Positions 26,694 to 35,227 of a stretch of 64,000 bases of DNA are shown here, in pieces. Source of the DNA: Burkholderia sp. WSM2230. GTDB taxonomy: Bacteria > Pseudomonadota > Gammaproteobacteria > Burkholderiales > Burkholderiaceae. The translations under genes and the position numbers were made by a program. How positions within the stretch are numbered: the first letter of the stretch is position 1; each line of letters opens with the position of its first letter. The notes below the pieces were generated by a model. That model ran no database searches. It was not told the DNA's origin and was given only the letters and a program-made list of their open reading frames with translations. The stretch lies in assembly GCF_000472445.1 (NCBI RefSeq), contig NZ_AXAJ01000006.1:275591-339590 (forward strand), in the 5' to 3' direction.

Positions 26694-28229
26694 TCAGGCC
26701 GGCGAGAACGCCGCACCGCTTTGGGCACGACGTCTTCGCGCATAACGCAGCGAAATAACGGGCAACGTCACGCCGAGAAAGAAGAACATCCCGGAGACCG
26801 ACGTGAGCGTGTTGACGAAGACCATCATCGAAAAGATAGCGACGGCCACGCCGACGCCGGAATTGGCCAGCAGGTCCGTCGGGTGCATCCGGCTCGCGCG
26901 GTACGCGCGCCACAACAGCATCAGCACACCTGTGGTGTACAGCACAGTGCCGGGCCAGCCCATCACAAAGGGCACTTCCATCAGACCGCTGTCGAAGTCG
27001 ACCCTCGCGGCCGCGGCCTTGTCGTCGGAAAGCTTGGTGCCAAGACCAGTCGAGCCGAGGCCCTGGCCCGCGATATCGGTCAGCGCCGAAGCGAGGAACG
27101 TCTTGTAGAACTCCGCGCGGGCCTGGTAGCTGTTGTCCTCGCCGATGTCCTGGATCGTGCTGAAGCGCCGCATCACCGGCTCGGCCACCTGGTCGATCAT
27201 CATTAGCGGCGCGGCCATCAAGGCGAGGCCGAGCACGCCGGCCACAAGACGCATCCGGCTCTTGCCGTCGAGCATCGTGAATGAATACATCAGTGCAATC
27301 GCGAAGCCGCCCCACGTGCTGCGCACGCTCGTCAGCAACAGTGCCGGAATGCCGACGCAGCCGAGTACGATGCGTGCCTTGCCGCGCGCCGCGAGCGACA
27401 TCTGCAGGATGGTCATGAGCGTGACCGCGAAGGGGCCGCATGAATTCATCGTGCTGCTGACGCGCATGCCGAAAGGCACAGGCTGTCCTTCGGACGCCAT
27501 CTTCGACGAGATCAGCCAGAAGGCATCCCATGGCATCGGCGAGACGAATTCCAGCAGACCGTAGAAACTCATCAGGAGTCCGCCATAAACGAACGTCTTC
27601 AGCAACACGCGGTGATAGTCCGGATAGTGGCGCCAGGTCACCGTCATATAGAAGGCGACCATCACCGGATAAAGCCAGTTGATCAGCGTGAAGGTCGCGG
27701 CGGCCGGACCGGCTTGCAGAAAGCCCACCACATATGCATACAGCAGCGCGATCACGATCAGCAAAAGCGGCGCGGCGCGGCGCTGGCCAAATGCTGCAAC
27801 CTGCTTGACGAGCGTGAATCCCATTAGCGCAACGGCAGCGAGCGGCGCGATCATGATCGGGCTTTGCGGATTGAACTCACCGCTCACGAAGTCGGCAAGA
27901 CGCCTCACTTCCGGCGTCAGAAAGAACAGCCAGCACACGAAGCCGAGGTAATGCGCAGGCGAGCGCCGATACAGCACAAGCGCAACGGCGAAAGCGCCGG
28001 CCGGAAACAACAGCTCGACCACTCTGCCCTGATGCAGCACGATAAGGCCGAGCGTCGCGCCGAACAGCAGCAACGGCAAACGCAGCGGATGTCGAAAACG
28101 CGTCGACCTATGGCGGCGTCTGGCCGTGACCGTTCGCGCGTCGCTCGTGCGTGCTGCGCCGCGCCCGCCGTCAGCCGGCGTGCGCAGCGCAAGTCTCGCG
28201 CTCGACGGCGTAATCAGCACCGGCTCCAT
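26694..28229 (-). CDS. O-antigen ligase/polymerase-like membrane protein (Wzy-type)
   Basis: 511 residues with about eleven membrane helices after an Arg/Thr-rich cytoplasmic lead of 45 residues. The large periplasmic loop (about 340-410) contains FSTIQDIGEDNSYQARAEFY and GQGLGSTGLG, the pattern of the Wzy_C/O-antigen ligase superfamily. Two conserved Arg-containing segments (SVRSTWGG and the loop) fit the proposed catch-and-release residues (family knowledge). It most likely polymerises repeat units on the periplasmic side. Start and preceding stop overlap by one base (TAATG form) with the acetyltransferase gene. Confidence 0.85.
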   Translation of the reverse strand: MEPVLITPSSARLALRTPADGGRGAARTSDARTVTARRRHRSTRFRHPLRLPLLLFGATLGLIVLHQGRVVELLFPAGAFAVALVLYRRSPAHYLGFVCWLFFLTPEVRRLADFVSGEFNPQSPIMIAPLAAVALMGFTLVKQVAAFGQRRAAPLLLIVIALLYAYVVGFLQAGPAAATFTLINWLYPVMVAFYMTVTWRHYPDYHRVLLKTFVYGGLLMSFYGLLEFVSPMPWDAFWLISSKMASEGQPVPFGMRVSSTMNSCGPFAVTLMTILQMSLAARGKARIVLGCVGIPALLLTSVRSTWGGFAIALMYSFTMLDGKSRMRLVAGVLGLALMAAPLMMIDQVAEPVMRRFSTIQDIGEDNSYQARAEFYKTFLASALTDIAGQGLGSTGLGTKLSDDKAAAARVDFDSGLMEVPFVMGWPGTVLYTTGVLMLLWRAYRASRMHPTDLLANSGVGVAVAIFSMMVFVNTLTSVSGMFFFLGVTLPVISLRYARRRRAQSGAAFSPA

Positions 28230-28762
28230 TACAGCATCTCGAACGTATTGACGAGCGCGCTGTCGCGCTCGCGACGCCGCAAAGCTGCGATCGGTTGCGA
28301 GCCGCGCACCTGCCGGGTGAGGCCGATGAACGGCACGCCATGTTCGAGATAAGGACCTTCCGTCTTCCGAAAGCCGAACTGCTCATAGAACTCGCGCAAA
28401 CCGACCGGCGCGCTCACGCGTGCGGCGTGTCCCGGCCAACGCTCGCCAATGGCCTGCAGTACGCGCTCCACGAGCATTTCCGCAGTGCCGTCGCCACGCC
28501 GCAACGGACTCGTCAGCACCTTATCGATCACGATGTCGGGATCTTCGGCATCGCCGGGCTGCACGCGAGCGTAAGCAAGAATCGGCATGGGCCGCGCCAT
28601 GTCCTCCACGGCAAAGACGTGCAGCGAGATTTCGTCGCGACCGTCCGCATCCAGGCACACATGCGACTGCTCGACAACGAACACCGCACTGCGCGCACGC
28701 AAGATCAGGTACAGCTCACGCGCACAGAGCTGCTCGAATTCCAGCGTTTTCCAGTTCATCAC
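28229..28762 (-). CDS. GNAT acetyltransferase, ElaA-like
   Basis: 177 residues starting MMNWKTLEFEQLCARELYLI. The ElaA signature is clear: LRARSAVFVVEQSHVCLDADGRDE, then YARVQPGDAEDPDIVIDKVLTSPLRRGDG (acetyl-CoA loop) and REFYEQFGFRKTEGPYLEHGVPFIG near the end. Known ElaA proteins are single-domain N-acetyltransferases of unclear substrate. Here it is the first gene of the leftward polysaccharide operon. It could acetylate a sugar amine, or could simply be a passenger; the sequence does not decide. The 268-bp gap to the carrier-protein gene holds divergent promoters. Confidence 0.85.
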   Translation of the reverse strand: MMNWKTLEFEQLCARELYLILRARSAVFVVEQSHVCLDADGRDEISLHVFAVEDMARPMPILAYARVQPGDAEDPDIVIDKVLTSPLRRGDGTAEMLVERVLQAIGERWPGHAARVSAPVGLREFYEQFGFRKTEGPYLEHGVPFIGLTRQVRGSQPIAALRRRERDSALVNTFEML

Positions 28763-29030
28763 ATTCCCCAGCGGATTCTCTGATGTTCGACGCGGCCGAC
28801 GCGTCTCGCGGCCCTCGTGAGCCCGATCGACAGGCAGGCCCGTTTTGATGGCTACACGTTAAGGCCGCGATACGGCTGTTTCCGTGCGCCATCGCACTGA
28901 CGCTGGGCTTTGCCAATTCTTAAATACGAGGCACTGACAACGCGTCGCGTCGCGAGCGCCTATCGAGCCCATGCATTCGCCTCTACGGGTGAATTTCACG
29001 AGACCGCTGCACAACAGAGGGACAATCACC

Positions 29031-29279
29031 ATGAAGACCGCCTTGCGACGCATTCTTTCTGAATCGGCTCGCCTCGATGTCGCGCCCGAAAGCCTCGCGG
29101 ACGACGCGGACCTGTACGCCGCCGGCCTTTCGTCGCTCGCGACCGTGCATCTGATGCTCGCCATCGAAGATGAATTCGACGTCGAGATTCCAGATCGCAT
29201 GCTCACGCGCCGGCTCTTCTCGAGCATCGATTCGATGGCGGCCGCGGTCACCGAACTGCAACAGGCCAAAGCAGCATGA
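29031..29279 (+). CDS. Stand-alone carrier protein (ACP/PCP-like)
   Basis: 82 residues starting MKTALRRILSESARLDVAP. The four-helix carrier pattern is present, with the phosphopantetheine Ser at residue 35 in GLSSLATVHLML (LSSL instead of the usual DSL). The acidic helix II/III region IEDEFDVEIPDRML follows. It lies at the head of a five-gene operon with overlapping stops and starts. Because the third gene is an amino acid:[carrier protein] ligase, this protein is probably the amino-acid acceptor, distinct from the fatty-acid ACP. It needs modification by a phosphopantetheinyl transferase encoded elsewhere. Confidence 0.9.
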   Translation: MKTALRRILSESARLDVAPESLADDADLYAAGLSSLATVHLMLAIEDEFDVEIPDRMLTRRLFSSIDSMAAAVTELQQAKAA

Positions 29280-30532
29280 GCGCCCCGCTACTCGATCCGG
29301 CCACAGCGGCGGCATCCACGGCGCTCGCGGCGTTGACGGCGATCGAGCCCGAACCAGGCTGGCGCGCGGCGGCGCAACGCTGTGCCGCTATTGCCGCGCA
29401 ATTCGCCGACGCCGTCGACACCGAAGCGCGCTTCCCCACCGAGGCATTCGAAGCGCTCAAGCACGAGCGCCTGCTCTCTGCGATGGTGCCGACCTCATGC
29501 GGCGGCGCTGGGCTGTCTCTCGCGGAGGTCGGCGCGATTTGCGAAACGCTTGCGCAGGGTTGCGCGTCCACGGCGATGATCTATGCGATGCATCAGATCC
29601 AGGTTGCCTGTATCGACGAGCATGGCAGTGCCTCGCCATGGCATCGGCAGTTGCTCGCGCAACTATCGGAGCATCAATGGCTCTTCGCGTCGGCAACGTC
29701 TGAAGAAACGATTGGCGGCAACATGCGTACGAGCGCCTGCGCGGTCGAACTCGACGGCGAGCGCTTTCGCATCGAAAAACTCGCGCCGACCATCTCGTAT
29801 GGTGCGCATGCGGACGCCATTCTGGTCACCGCGCGCCGCACGGCGGAGTCGGCTGCCGCGGACCAGGTGCTGATCGTCGCGTTACGCGAAGCAACGCTGC
29901 TCGAACAACGCGGCGCATGGGATTCGATGGGTATGCGCGGCACTTGCAGCGAGGGCTTCAGACTCGTGGCCACAGGTCTTGCCGAACAGATCCTGCCCAC
30001 GCCCTTCGCCGACATCGCCGACCAGACCATGCTGCCCGTCTCGCACACGCTGTGGGCTTCCGTATGGACAGGCGTGGCCGCCGACGCGGTGAATCGTGCA
30101 AAGGCGTTTTTTCGTGCCCAGGCGCGCTCGAAGCCGGGCTCCGTTCCGCCAGCCGGCATGCGCCTCGCGCAAGCCGTCGGTTTACTGCAGATGATGCAGG
30201 CTCGGCTCCAGGTTGCGCTCGAAGCTGCACGCGCCGCGCACGCCGCGCGCCTGAATGAATCGCAGGCCGATGCGCCGCTCGCGGCCATGCTTGGCTTTGC
30301 ATCCGACATGAACACGCTCAAGACCAGCATCTCCTCCACCGCTCTCGAAGTCGTTCATGAAGTGCTGATGATTTGCGGCATGGCCGGCTACAAGAACGGC
30401 ACACCGTACAGCGTCGGCCGCCATTTGCGCGACCTGTATTCCGCGCCGCTCATGATCAACAACGACCGCATCGCGCAGAACACCGCGAGCCTGTTGCTCG
30501 CGCAGCGTCCGGCCGCGCCGGGGAAAGCCTGA
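29276..30532 (+). CDS. Acyl-CoA dehydrogenase-like flavoprotein, probably acting on a carrier-bound group
   Basis: 418 residues; the ATG overlaps the carrier gene's stop (ATGA). The acyl-CoA dehydrogenase fold is indicated by FPTEAFEALKHERLLSAMVP, GGAGLSLAEVGAICETLAQG and SATSEETIGGNMRT. The C-terminal helical domain has CGMAGYKNGTPYSVGRHLRD. The usual catalytic Glu (YEGT position of medium-chain enzymes, about eight residues after the Arg-Asp) is replaced by hydrophobic/Asn residues (APLMINNDRI). Homologues in carrier-protein pathways oxidise aminoacyl-S-carrier substrates (family knowledge, for example in prolyl-carrier oxidation). Here it may oxidise the loaded amino acid or act non-oxidatively. 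Confidence 0.85.
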   Translation: MSAPLLDPATAAASTALAALTAIEPEPGWRAAAQRCAAIAAQFADAVDTEARFPTEAFEALKHERLLSAMVPTSCGGAGLSLAEVGAICETLAQGCASTAMIYAMHQIQVACIDEHGSASPWHRQLLAQLSEHQWLFASATSEETIGGNMRTSACAVELDGERFRIEKLAPTISYGAHADAILVTARRTAESAAADQVLIVALREATLLEQRGAWDSMGMRGTCSEGFRLVATGLAEQILPTPFADIADQTMLPVSHTLWASVWTGVAADAVNRAKAFFRAQARSKPGSVPPAGMRLAQAVGLLQMMQARLQVALEAARAAHAARLNESQADAPLAAMLGFASDMNTLKTSISSTALEVVHEVLMICGMAGYKNGTPYSVGRHLRDLYSAPLMINNDRIAQNTASLLLAQRPAAPGKA

Positions 30533-31587
30533 TGAATATGATGACCCACACCGCCGCGCTCGACGCCGGCCCTACCGATCAGCCGCTTGCGCCGAACTTC
30601 CGCGACGAGTTGCTTGCAGCCGGCCTTCTGATCGACACCGGCGAAAACGGCCTCTATGGACGCAGCCAGATCTTCGAGGACGTCGTGGAGCGGTTGAACG
30701 TGGCCATCACGCATCTCGGCGCAGATCAGGACCCCGAAGTATTGCGCTTCCCGCCAGCCATGCGCCGGACGGACTTCGAAGATAGCGAATATCTGAAGAG
30801 CTTTCCCGATCTCGCCGGCACCATTCACTCGTTTTGCGGGAACGAACTGGGGCACCAGCGCCTCTTGCGGGCGCTCGACGATGCGATGAGCGAGAGCGAC
30901 GACGAGCGCAACGACGCATGGATGGCGCAGCAGAAACCGACTCGCGTCGTACTCACACCCGCGGCGTGCTATCCGATCTATCCGGTGATGGCGCGGCGCG
31001 GTCCGTTGCCTGCCAACGGATGCACCATCGACGTACTGTCGTACTGCTTTCGCCACGAACCATCGCTCGACCCCGCGCGCATGCAGATGTTCCGCCAGCG
31101 CGAATATGTGCGGCTCGGCAACCCGCAACAGGTGATGGCGTTCCGCCAGATGTGGATCGAACGTGGCTCGCTGCTCGTTTCCCTGCTGCAATTGCCTGTC
31201 GAAGTGGACCTCGCCAACGATCCGTTCTTTGGTCGCGGCGGCAAGATCATCGCAGATAGTCAGCGAGCGCAGGCGCTCAAGTTCGAGCTGCTGATTCCGG
31301 TCGCGAATGCCGGCAGCAAGACTGCATGCCTGTCGTTCAACTATCACATGGATCACTTTGGCGGCATCTGGAAGATTGCCTGCGAGGACGGCAGCGTGGC
31401 TCACACCGGCTGCGTGGGCTTCGGCATGGAGCGCATCACGCTTGCCCTGTTCCGCCACCACGGCCTTGACGTGAACGCGTGGCCCGACGAAGTGCGCGCC
31501 TTGCTGTGGGGCGCAACGCAAACGCGCGTCGCACAGGGCATCGCGCAGATGCACGCACGCGCAGAGGCAGCGGGAGACGGCGCATGA
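30532..31587 (+). CDS. Amino acid:[carrier protein] ligase (seryl-tRNA synthetase-like)
   Basis: 351 residues. The class II synthetase catalytic core lacks any tRNA-binding coiled coil. Motif 2 is visible as YCFRHEPSLDPARMQMFRQR and motif 3 as GFGMERITLALF. The zinc ligands expected from the Bradyrhizobium enzyme are in place: Cys146 (TPAACYP), Glu191 (RQREYV) and Cys294 (TGCVGFG). Their spacings of 45 and 103 residues match what I recall for that protein (Cys131/Glu176/Cys279). Such enzymes activate Gly or Ala with ATP and load it on the phosphopantetheine of a small carrier protein. The start overlaps the previous stop (TGATG). Confidence 0.92.
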   Translation: MNMMTHTAALDAGPTDQPLAPNFRDELLAAGLLIDTGENGLYGRSQIFEDVVERLNVAITHLGADQDPEVLRFPPAMRRTDFEDSEYLKSFPDLAGTIHSFCGNELGHQRLLRALDDAMSESDDERNDAWMAQQKPTRVVLTPAACYPIYPVMARRGPLPANGCTIDVLSYCFRHEPSLDPARMQMFRQREYVRLGNPQQVMAFRQMWIERGSLLVSLLQLPVEVDLANDPFFGRGGKIIADSQRAQALKFELLIPVANAGSKTACLSFNYHMDHFGGIWKIACEDGSVAHTGCVGFGMERITLALFRHHGLDVNAWPDEVRALLWGATQTRVAQGIAQMHARAEAAGDGA

Positions 31588-32696
31588 ATCCGTCGCTGAC
31601 ACCGCTGCGAAAGCGTACGTTAGGCACGCTAAACACGTCGAGCACCTCGGACACGTTGCAGTTTCCGCGGCGCGATGCGTTGCCAACTGCGAGCGGCACC
31701 GGTTCATCGCAGATTGCGACACTTCGTACGACACAGGCGCAGCCACGTCGGCATGAATCGCATGCGCTCCATCAGGGCGAGCGCGTCTGGCAGGAAACCA
31801 ATTGCTATGTGGATTTGTGGATCGAATTGCTGCACGGCTTCGGCCTCGATCCGCGCGCCGCATTCGGCTTTACTGTCACGCAGGACTTCGAAGGCGATCA
31901 GTTCACGTTCTTCAAGTTTCCGCTGGAGGACCTGGAGCGGCTCTACGGCACGCAGGTCCAGGAACTCGCGATCTACGATTCGCTGGAAGCACGCGTGCTC
32001 GCGCAAACGTTGCGCGGCCACACCGTGCTCGTCGAAGTGGATGGTTTTTATCTACCGAATACGCGCGCCACCTCGTATCGCCGCGAGCATCCGAAGACCA
32101 CCGTAGGCATCGACTTTATCGATCCGGACACACGCCGTCTCGGCTATTTTCACAACACCGGCTATCACACGCTCGAGGGTGAGGACTACGACGGCGTGTT
32201 TCGCAAGCTGCCGCAATTCGCCCAGCAGCCGGACCTGCTGTTCCCCTATGTGGAGTTCGCCAAGCAGGCGCGGCCCGCACTAGAGGGCATGGCGCTCGCC
32301 GAAGCATCGGCGGAATTGTTGTGCGCGCATCTGGGCCGCCGGCCTTTGACCAACCCGATCGCGCAATGGCGTGCCGCGTTTCCCGGGCATCTCGACATAT
32401 TGCTCGAGCGCGGCGAGACGTTCTTCCATCCCTACTCGTTCAATCTGATGCGGCAGCTCGGCGCAAACTTCGAATTCCTCTCGAAGTACCTGCTGTGGCT
32501 CTGCGAACAAGGCTTCGCGATTCCCGCGACGATTCCCGCCGCCGCACAACGTATCGCATCGGAGTCGATGGTGATGCAGTTCCGGCTCGTGCGCGCCATC
32601 GCACGCGGGCGCCGCGACCTCTGCGACGACTGTTTCGACGCGCTCGAAAGCGCTTATGAAGAGACACTCCCGCCGCTTGCCGCGCTCGTGTTATGA
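31584..32696 (+). CDS. DUF1839 family protein, possible BtrH-like aminoacyl transferase
   Basis: 370 residues; ATG overlaps the ligase stop (ATGA). The first 60 residues are a poorly structured Ser/Thr-rich lead. The core then has QETNCYVDLWIELLHGFGLDP (Cys74), a 65-residue middle, GHTVLVEVDGFYLPNTRAT (Asp153), and YRREHPKTTVGIDFIDPDTR (His169). The order Cys, then Asp in a VDxxYLP-like strand, then His resembles the BtrH/papain-like acyltransferases that move an amino acid from a carrier protein to an acceptor (inference from motif order). The C-terminal half is helical. DUF1839 genes are repeatedly found beside this ligase (family recollection). Confidence 0.82.
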   Translation: MNPSLTPLRKRTLGTLNTSSTSDTLQFPRRDALPTASGTGSSQIATLRTTQAQPRRHESHALHQGERVWQETNCYVDLWIELLHGFGLDPRAAFGFTVTQDFEGDQFTFFKFPLEDLERLYGTQVQELAIYDSLEARVLAQTLRGHTVLVEVDGFYLPNTRATSYRREHPKTTVGIDFIDPDTRRLGYFHNTGYHTLEGEDYDGVFRKLPQFAQQPDLLFPYVEFAKQARPALEGMALAEASAELLCAHLGRRPLTNPIAQWRAAFPGHLDILLERGETFFHPYSFNLMRQLGANFEFLSKYLLWLCEQGFAIPATIPAAAQRIASESMVMQFRLVRAIARGRRDLCDDCFDALESAYEETLPPLAALVL

Positions 32697-35227
32697 CGCA
32701 GGCGCTCGCCCTTGCATTCGAAGACATCTGGCCGCAACGCCTCGACACCGGATGGGAATGCCTGAGCACGCCGGCCGGCGCATGCGCGTCGCCGACTGAC
32801 TTGCCCGCTGGCGGCTGGCTCGCCGCGCAAGTGCCGGGTACCGTCGCGAGCGCGCGTCGCGCCGCGGGTCTGTTCGACGTCCTGCATCCCACGCCGCTCG
32901 CCTTCGACGATCACTGGTATCGCCTGACCTTGCGCGGCACCGGCAAGCGCCGCTTGCGCCTGCATGGGCTTGCGACCATCGCCGAGGTCTGGATGGACGG
33001 CATCCGGCGCCTCGACTCCGACTCTATGTTCGTCGCGCACAGTCTCGATATCGAACTGGACGGCAGCGCGTCGCTCGTCATCTGTTTTCGCTCCCTGACG
33101 CCAGCGTTGGCGGTAAAACGCTCACGCGCGCGCTGGCGGCCGCGACTCGTCACGCCGCCCACGCTGCGCAACGTGCGTACGACCCTGCTCGGACATATGC
33201 CGGGCTGGTGTCCTGCGGTGCACGCCGTTGGGCCGTGGCGGCCCATCGAACTACTAAGCGATGCGCGTTTTGCGATCGACAGCGTGGACCTCACGAGCAA
33301 ACTGCAGGGCGACGACGGTATTGTTTCGCTAACGCTACATTTCGTTTATCCACACGATGTCGCGGCCAGTGGCGCCTCACTCTGCTGTAGCGGCCATGTT
33401 TCACGTCTGCAATGGGTCAATGCATATACACTGACCGGCAGTGTCCGCGTGCCGCGCGTGCAACGCTGGTGGCCCCATACGCATGGGACACCGACTCTAT
33501 ATCCGCTTACGTTGCACCTCGATGACAGCGGCGCATGCACATGGCCACTCGGCTCGATCGGTTTTCGTCAGATCGAAGTGGAACGCGGCGCCGACGGCAT
33601 GGACTTCGCGCTGCGTATCAACGGCGTGCCGGTGTTCTGCCGCGGCGCGTGCTGGACAAGCGCCGATCTCGTCACGCTCGCGGGCAGCGAAGCGCAACTG
33701 CGGCACGCATTCGAACTCGCCCGCGATGCTGGCATGAACATGCTGCGCGTGGGCGGCACCATGGTGTACGAGTCGGACAGGTTTTATGCGTTAGCCGATG
33801 AATATGGCCTGCTCATCTGGCAGGACTTCGCTCTGGCGAATTTCGACTATCCGAGCGACGCGGCCTTTAAAGCGTCGATCGAGGCCGAAGCCACGCAGTT
33901 TCTCGCCCGCACGCGCCGCCACGTCTCGCTGGCGGTGCTGTGCGGCGGCAGCGAGGCCGAGCAGCAGGCCGCAATGTTCGGGCTGTCACCTTCGATGCGC
34001 GCGCAACCAGTGTTCGACGAGTATTTGCCCGCCATCGTCGCGCGTGAACGGCCGGACGTGCCCTATGTTCGCAACTCGCCGTCTGTCGGTGTGTGGCCGT
34101 TTTCAACTAATGAGGGCATCACTCACTACTATGGTGTAGGCGCCTATCAACGTCCGCTCGACGACGTGCGCCGCTCCCATGTGCGCTTTGCCGCCGAGTG
34201 CGTTGCCTTCGCGAACGTGCCCGACGACTTGACCTTGCGCGAAGCGTTGGGGACGATCCATCCGCACGATCCGCGCTGGAAAGCGGCCGTGCCGCGCGAT
34301 CCCGGCGCAGGCTGGGACTTCGACGACGTACGCGACCACTATCTTCAGACGCTCTATGGTGTCGAGCCCGCGCGCTTGCGCTATGAAGACCCCGAGCGCT
34401 ATCTGGAGCTGTCGCGCGCGCTCGTCGCGGAGCTGATGGCCGAAGTGTTCGCCGAATGGCGCAGAGCCGGATCGGCTTGCGGCGGCGGACTGGTCTGGCA
34501 GCTTCAGGATTTGCAGGCCGGGGCGGGCTGGGGGCTAATAGACGCCACAGGAAGGCCTAAAAGCGCGCTGCACGGCCTCGCACACACGCTCCAACCCATT
34601 CAGGCACTCTTCACCGACGAAGGCCTCAACGGCCTTGATATCCACCTGATCAATGAACGTGCCGACACCTTGCAGGCGAAACTGGAGCTCGTCTGTCTGC
34701 GCGACGGCTGCGTGACGGTCGCGTCGGCGAGCCGCACAGTGCGGCTCGCACCGCGTTCTGCTCAGCGCATTTCCGCCGCCGCGTGCCTCGACCGGTTCTT
34801 CGATCTGACCTACGCCTACCGTTTCGGCCCGCGCGCGCACGACGTGACGATCGCGACGCTGCGCGACGCGGCGAGCGGGCGGATCGTTTCCGAAGCGTTT
34901 CATCTGCCGGACCGGCGCATCGGCGCGCCCGGCGATCCCGGTCTGACGGTCGCTGTAGAACGCGCCGGCGGCGGCTGGCAACTGGTGGTCGAAGCGAAAC
35001 GTTTTGCGCGCTTCGTTCATATCATTGACCCGCACTATCGCGCCGCGCACGACTGGTTCCACCTCGCGCCGGACCGCCCCTCTATCGTGCCGCTCGTTCC
35101 CTTCACATCACAAAGCGTGAACGTTGCACACGCATCGAAAGCGGCCTTTAAAGCCGATGCAACATATGCCGCACCCGCCGGCGAAGTCCGCGCCCTCAAT
35201 GCGGCGTCCGCCACGTTCTACGGATAA
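32693..35227 (+). CDS. Glycoside hydrolase family 2, beta-mannosidase-like
   Basis: 844 residues, in the usual range. The ATG overlaps the DUF1839 stop. The jelly-roll N-domain (PGTVASARRAAGLFD ... GLATIAEVWMDGI) is followed by a TIM barrel with FCRGACWTSADL and NMLRVGGTMVYESDRFY. The acid/base Glu is at 421 (LCGGSEAEQQ) and the likely nucleophile Glu at 502 (FAAECVAF), so both catalytic residues are kept. No signal peptide, so it is probably cytoplasmic. GH2 beta-mannosidases release or transfer beta-mannosyl units; in this operon it may trim or act on a modified sugar. Last gene of the five-gene unit. Confidence 0.88.
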   Translation: MTQALALAFEDIWPQRLDTGWECLSTPAGACASPTDLPAGGWLAAQVPGTVASARRAAGLFDVLHPTPLAFDDHWYRLTLRGTGKRRLRLHGLATIAEVWMDGIRRLDSDSMFVAHSLDIELDGSASLVICFRSLTPALAVKRSRARWRPRLVTPPTLRNVRTTLLGHMPGWCPAVHAVGPWRPIELLSDARFAIDSVDLTSKLQGDDGIVSLTLHFVYPHDVAASGASLCCSGHVSRLQWVNAYTLTGSVRVPRVQRWWPHTHGTPTLYPLTLHLDDSGACTWPLGSIGFRQIEVERGADGMDFALRINGVPVFCRGACWTSADLVTLAGSEAQLRHAFELARDAGMNMLRVGGTMVYESDRFYALADEYGLLIWQDFALANFDYPSDAAFKASIEAEATQFLARTRRHVSLAVLCGGSEAEQQAAMFGLSPSMRAQPVFDEYLPAIVARERPDVPYVRNSPSVGVWPFSTNEGITHYYGVGAYQRPLDDVRRSHVRFAAECVAFANVPDDLTLREALGTIHPHDPRWKAAVPRDPGAGWDFDDVRDHYLQTLYGVEPARLRYEDPERYLELSRALVAELMAEVFAEWRRAGSACGGGLVWQLQDLQAGAGWGLIDATGRPKSALHGLAHTLQPIQALFTDEGLNGLDIHLINERADTLQAKLELVCLRDGCVTVASASRTVRLAPRSAQRISAAACLDRFFDLTYAYRFGPRAHDVTIATLRDAASGRIVSEAFHLPDRRIGAPGDPGLTVAVERAGGGWQLVVEAKRFARFVHIIDPHYRAAHDWFHLAPDRPSIVPLVPFTSQSVNVAHASKAAFKADATYAAPAGEVRALNAASATFYG

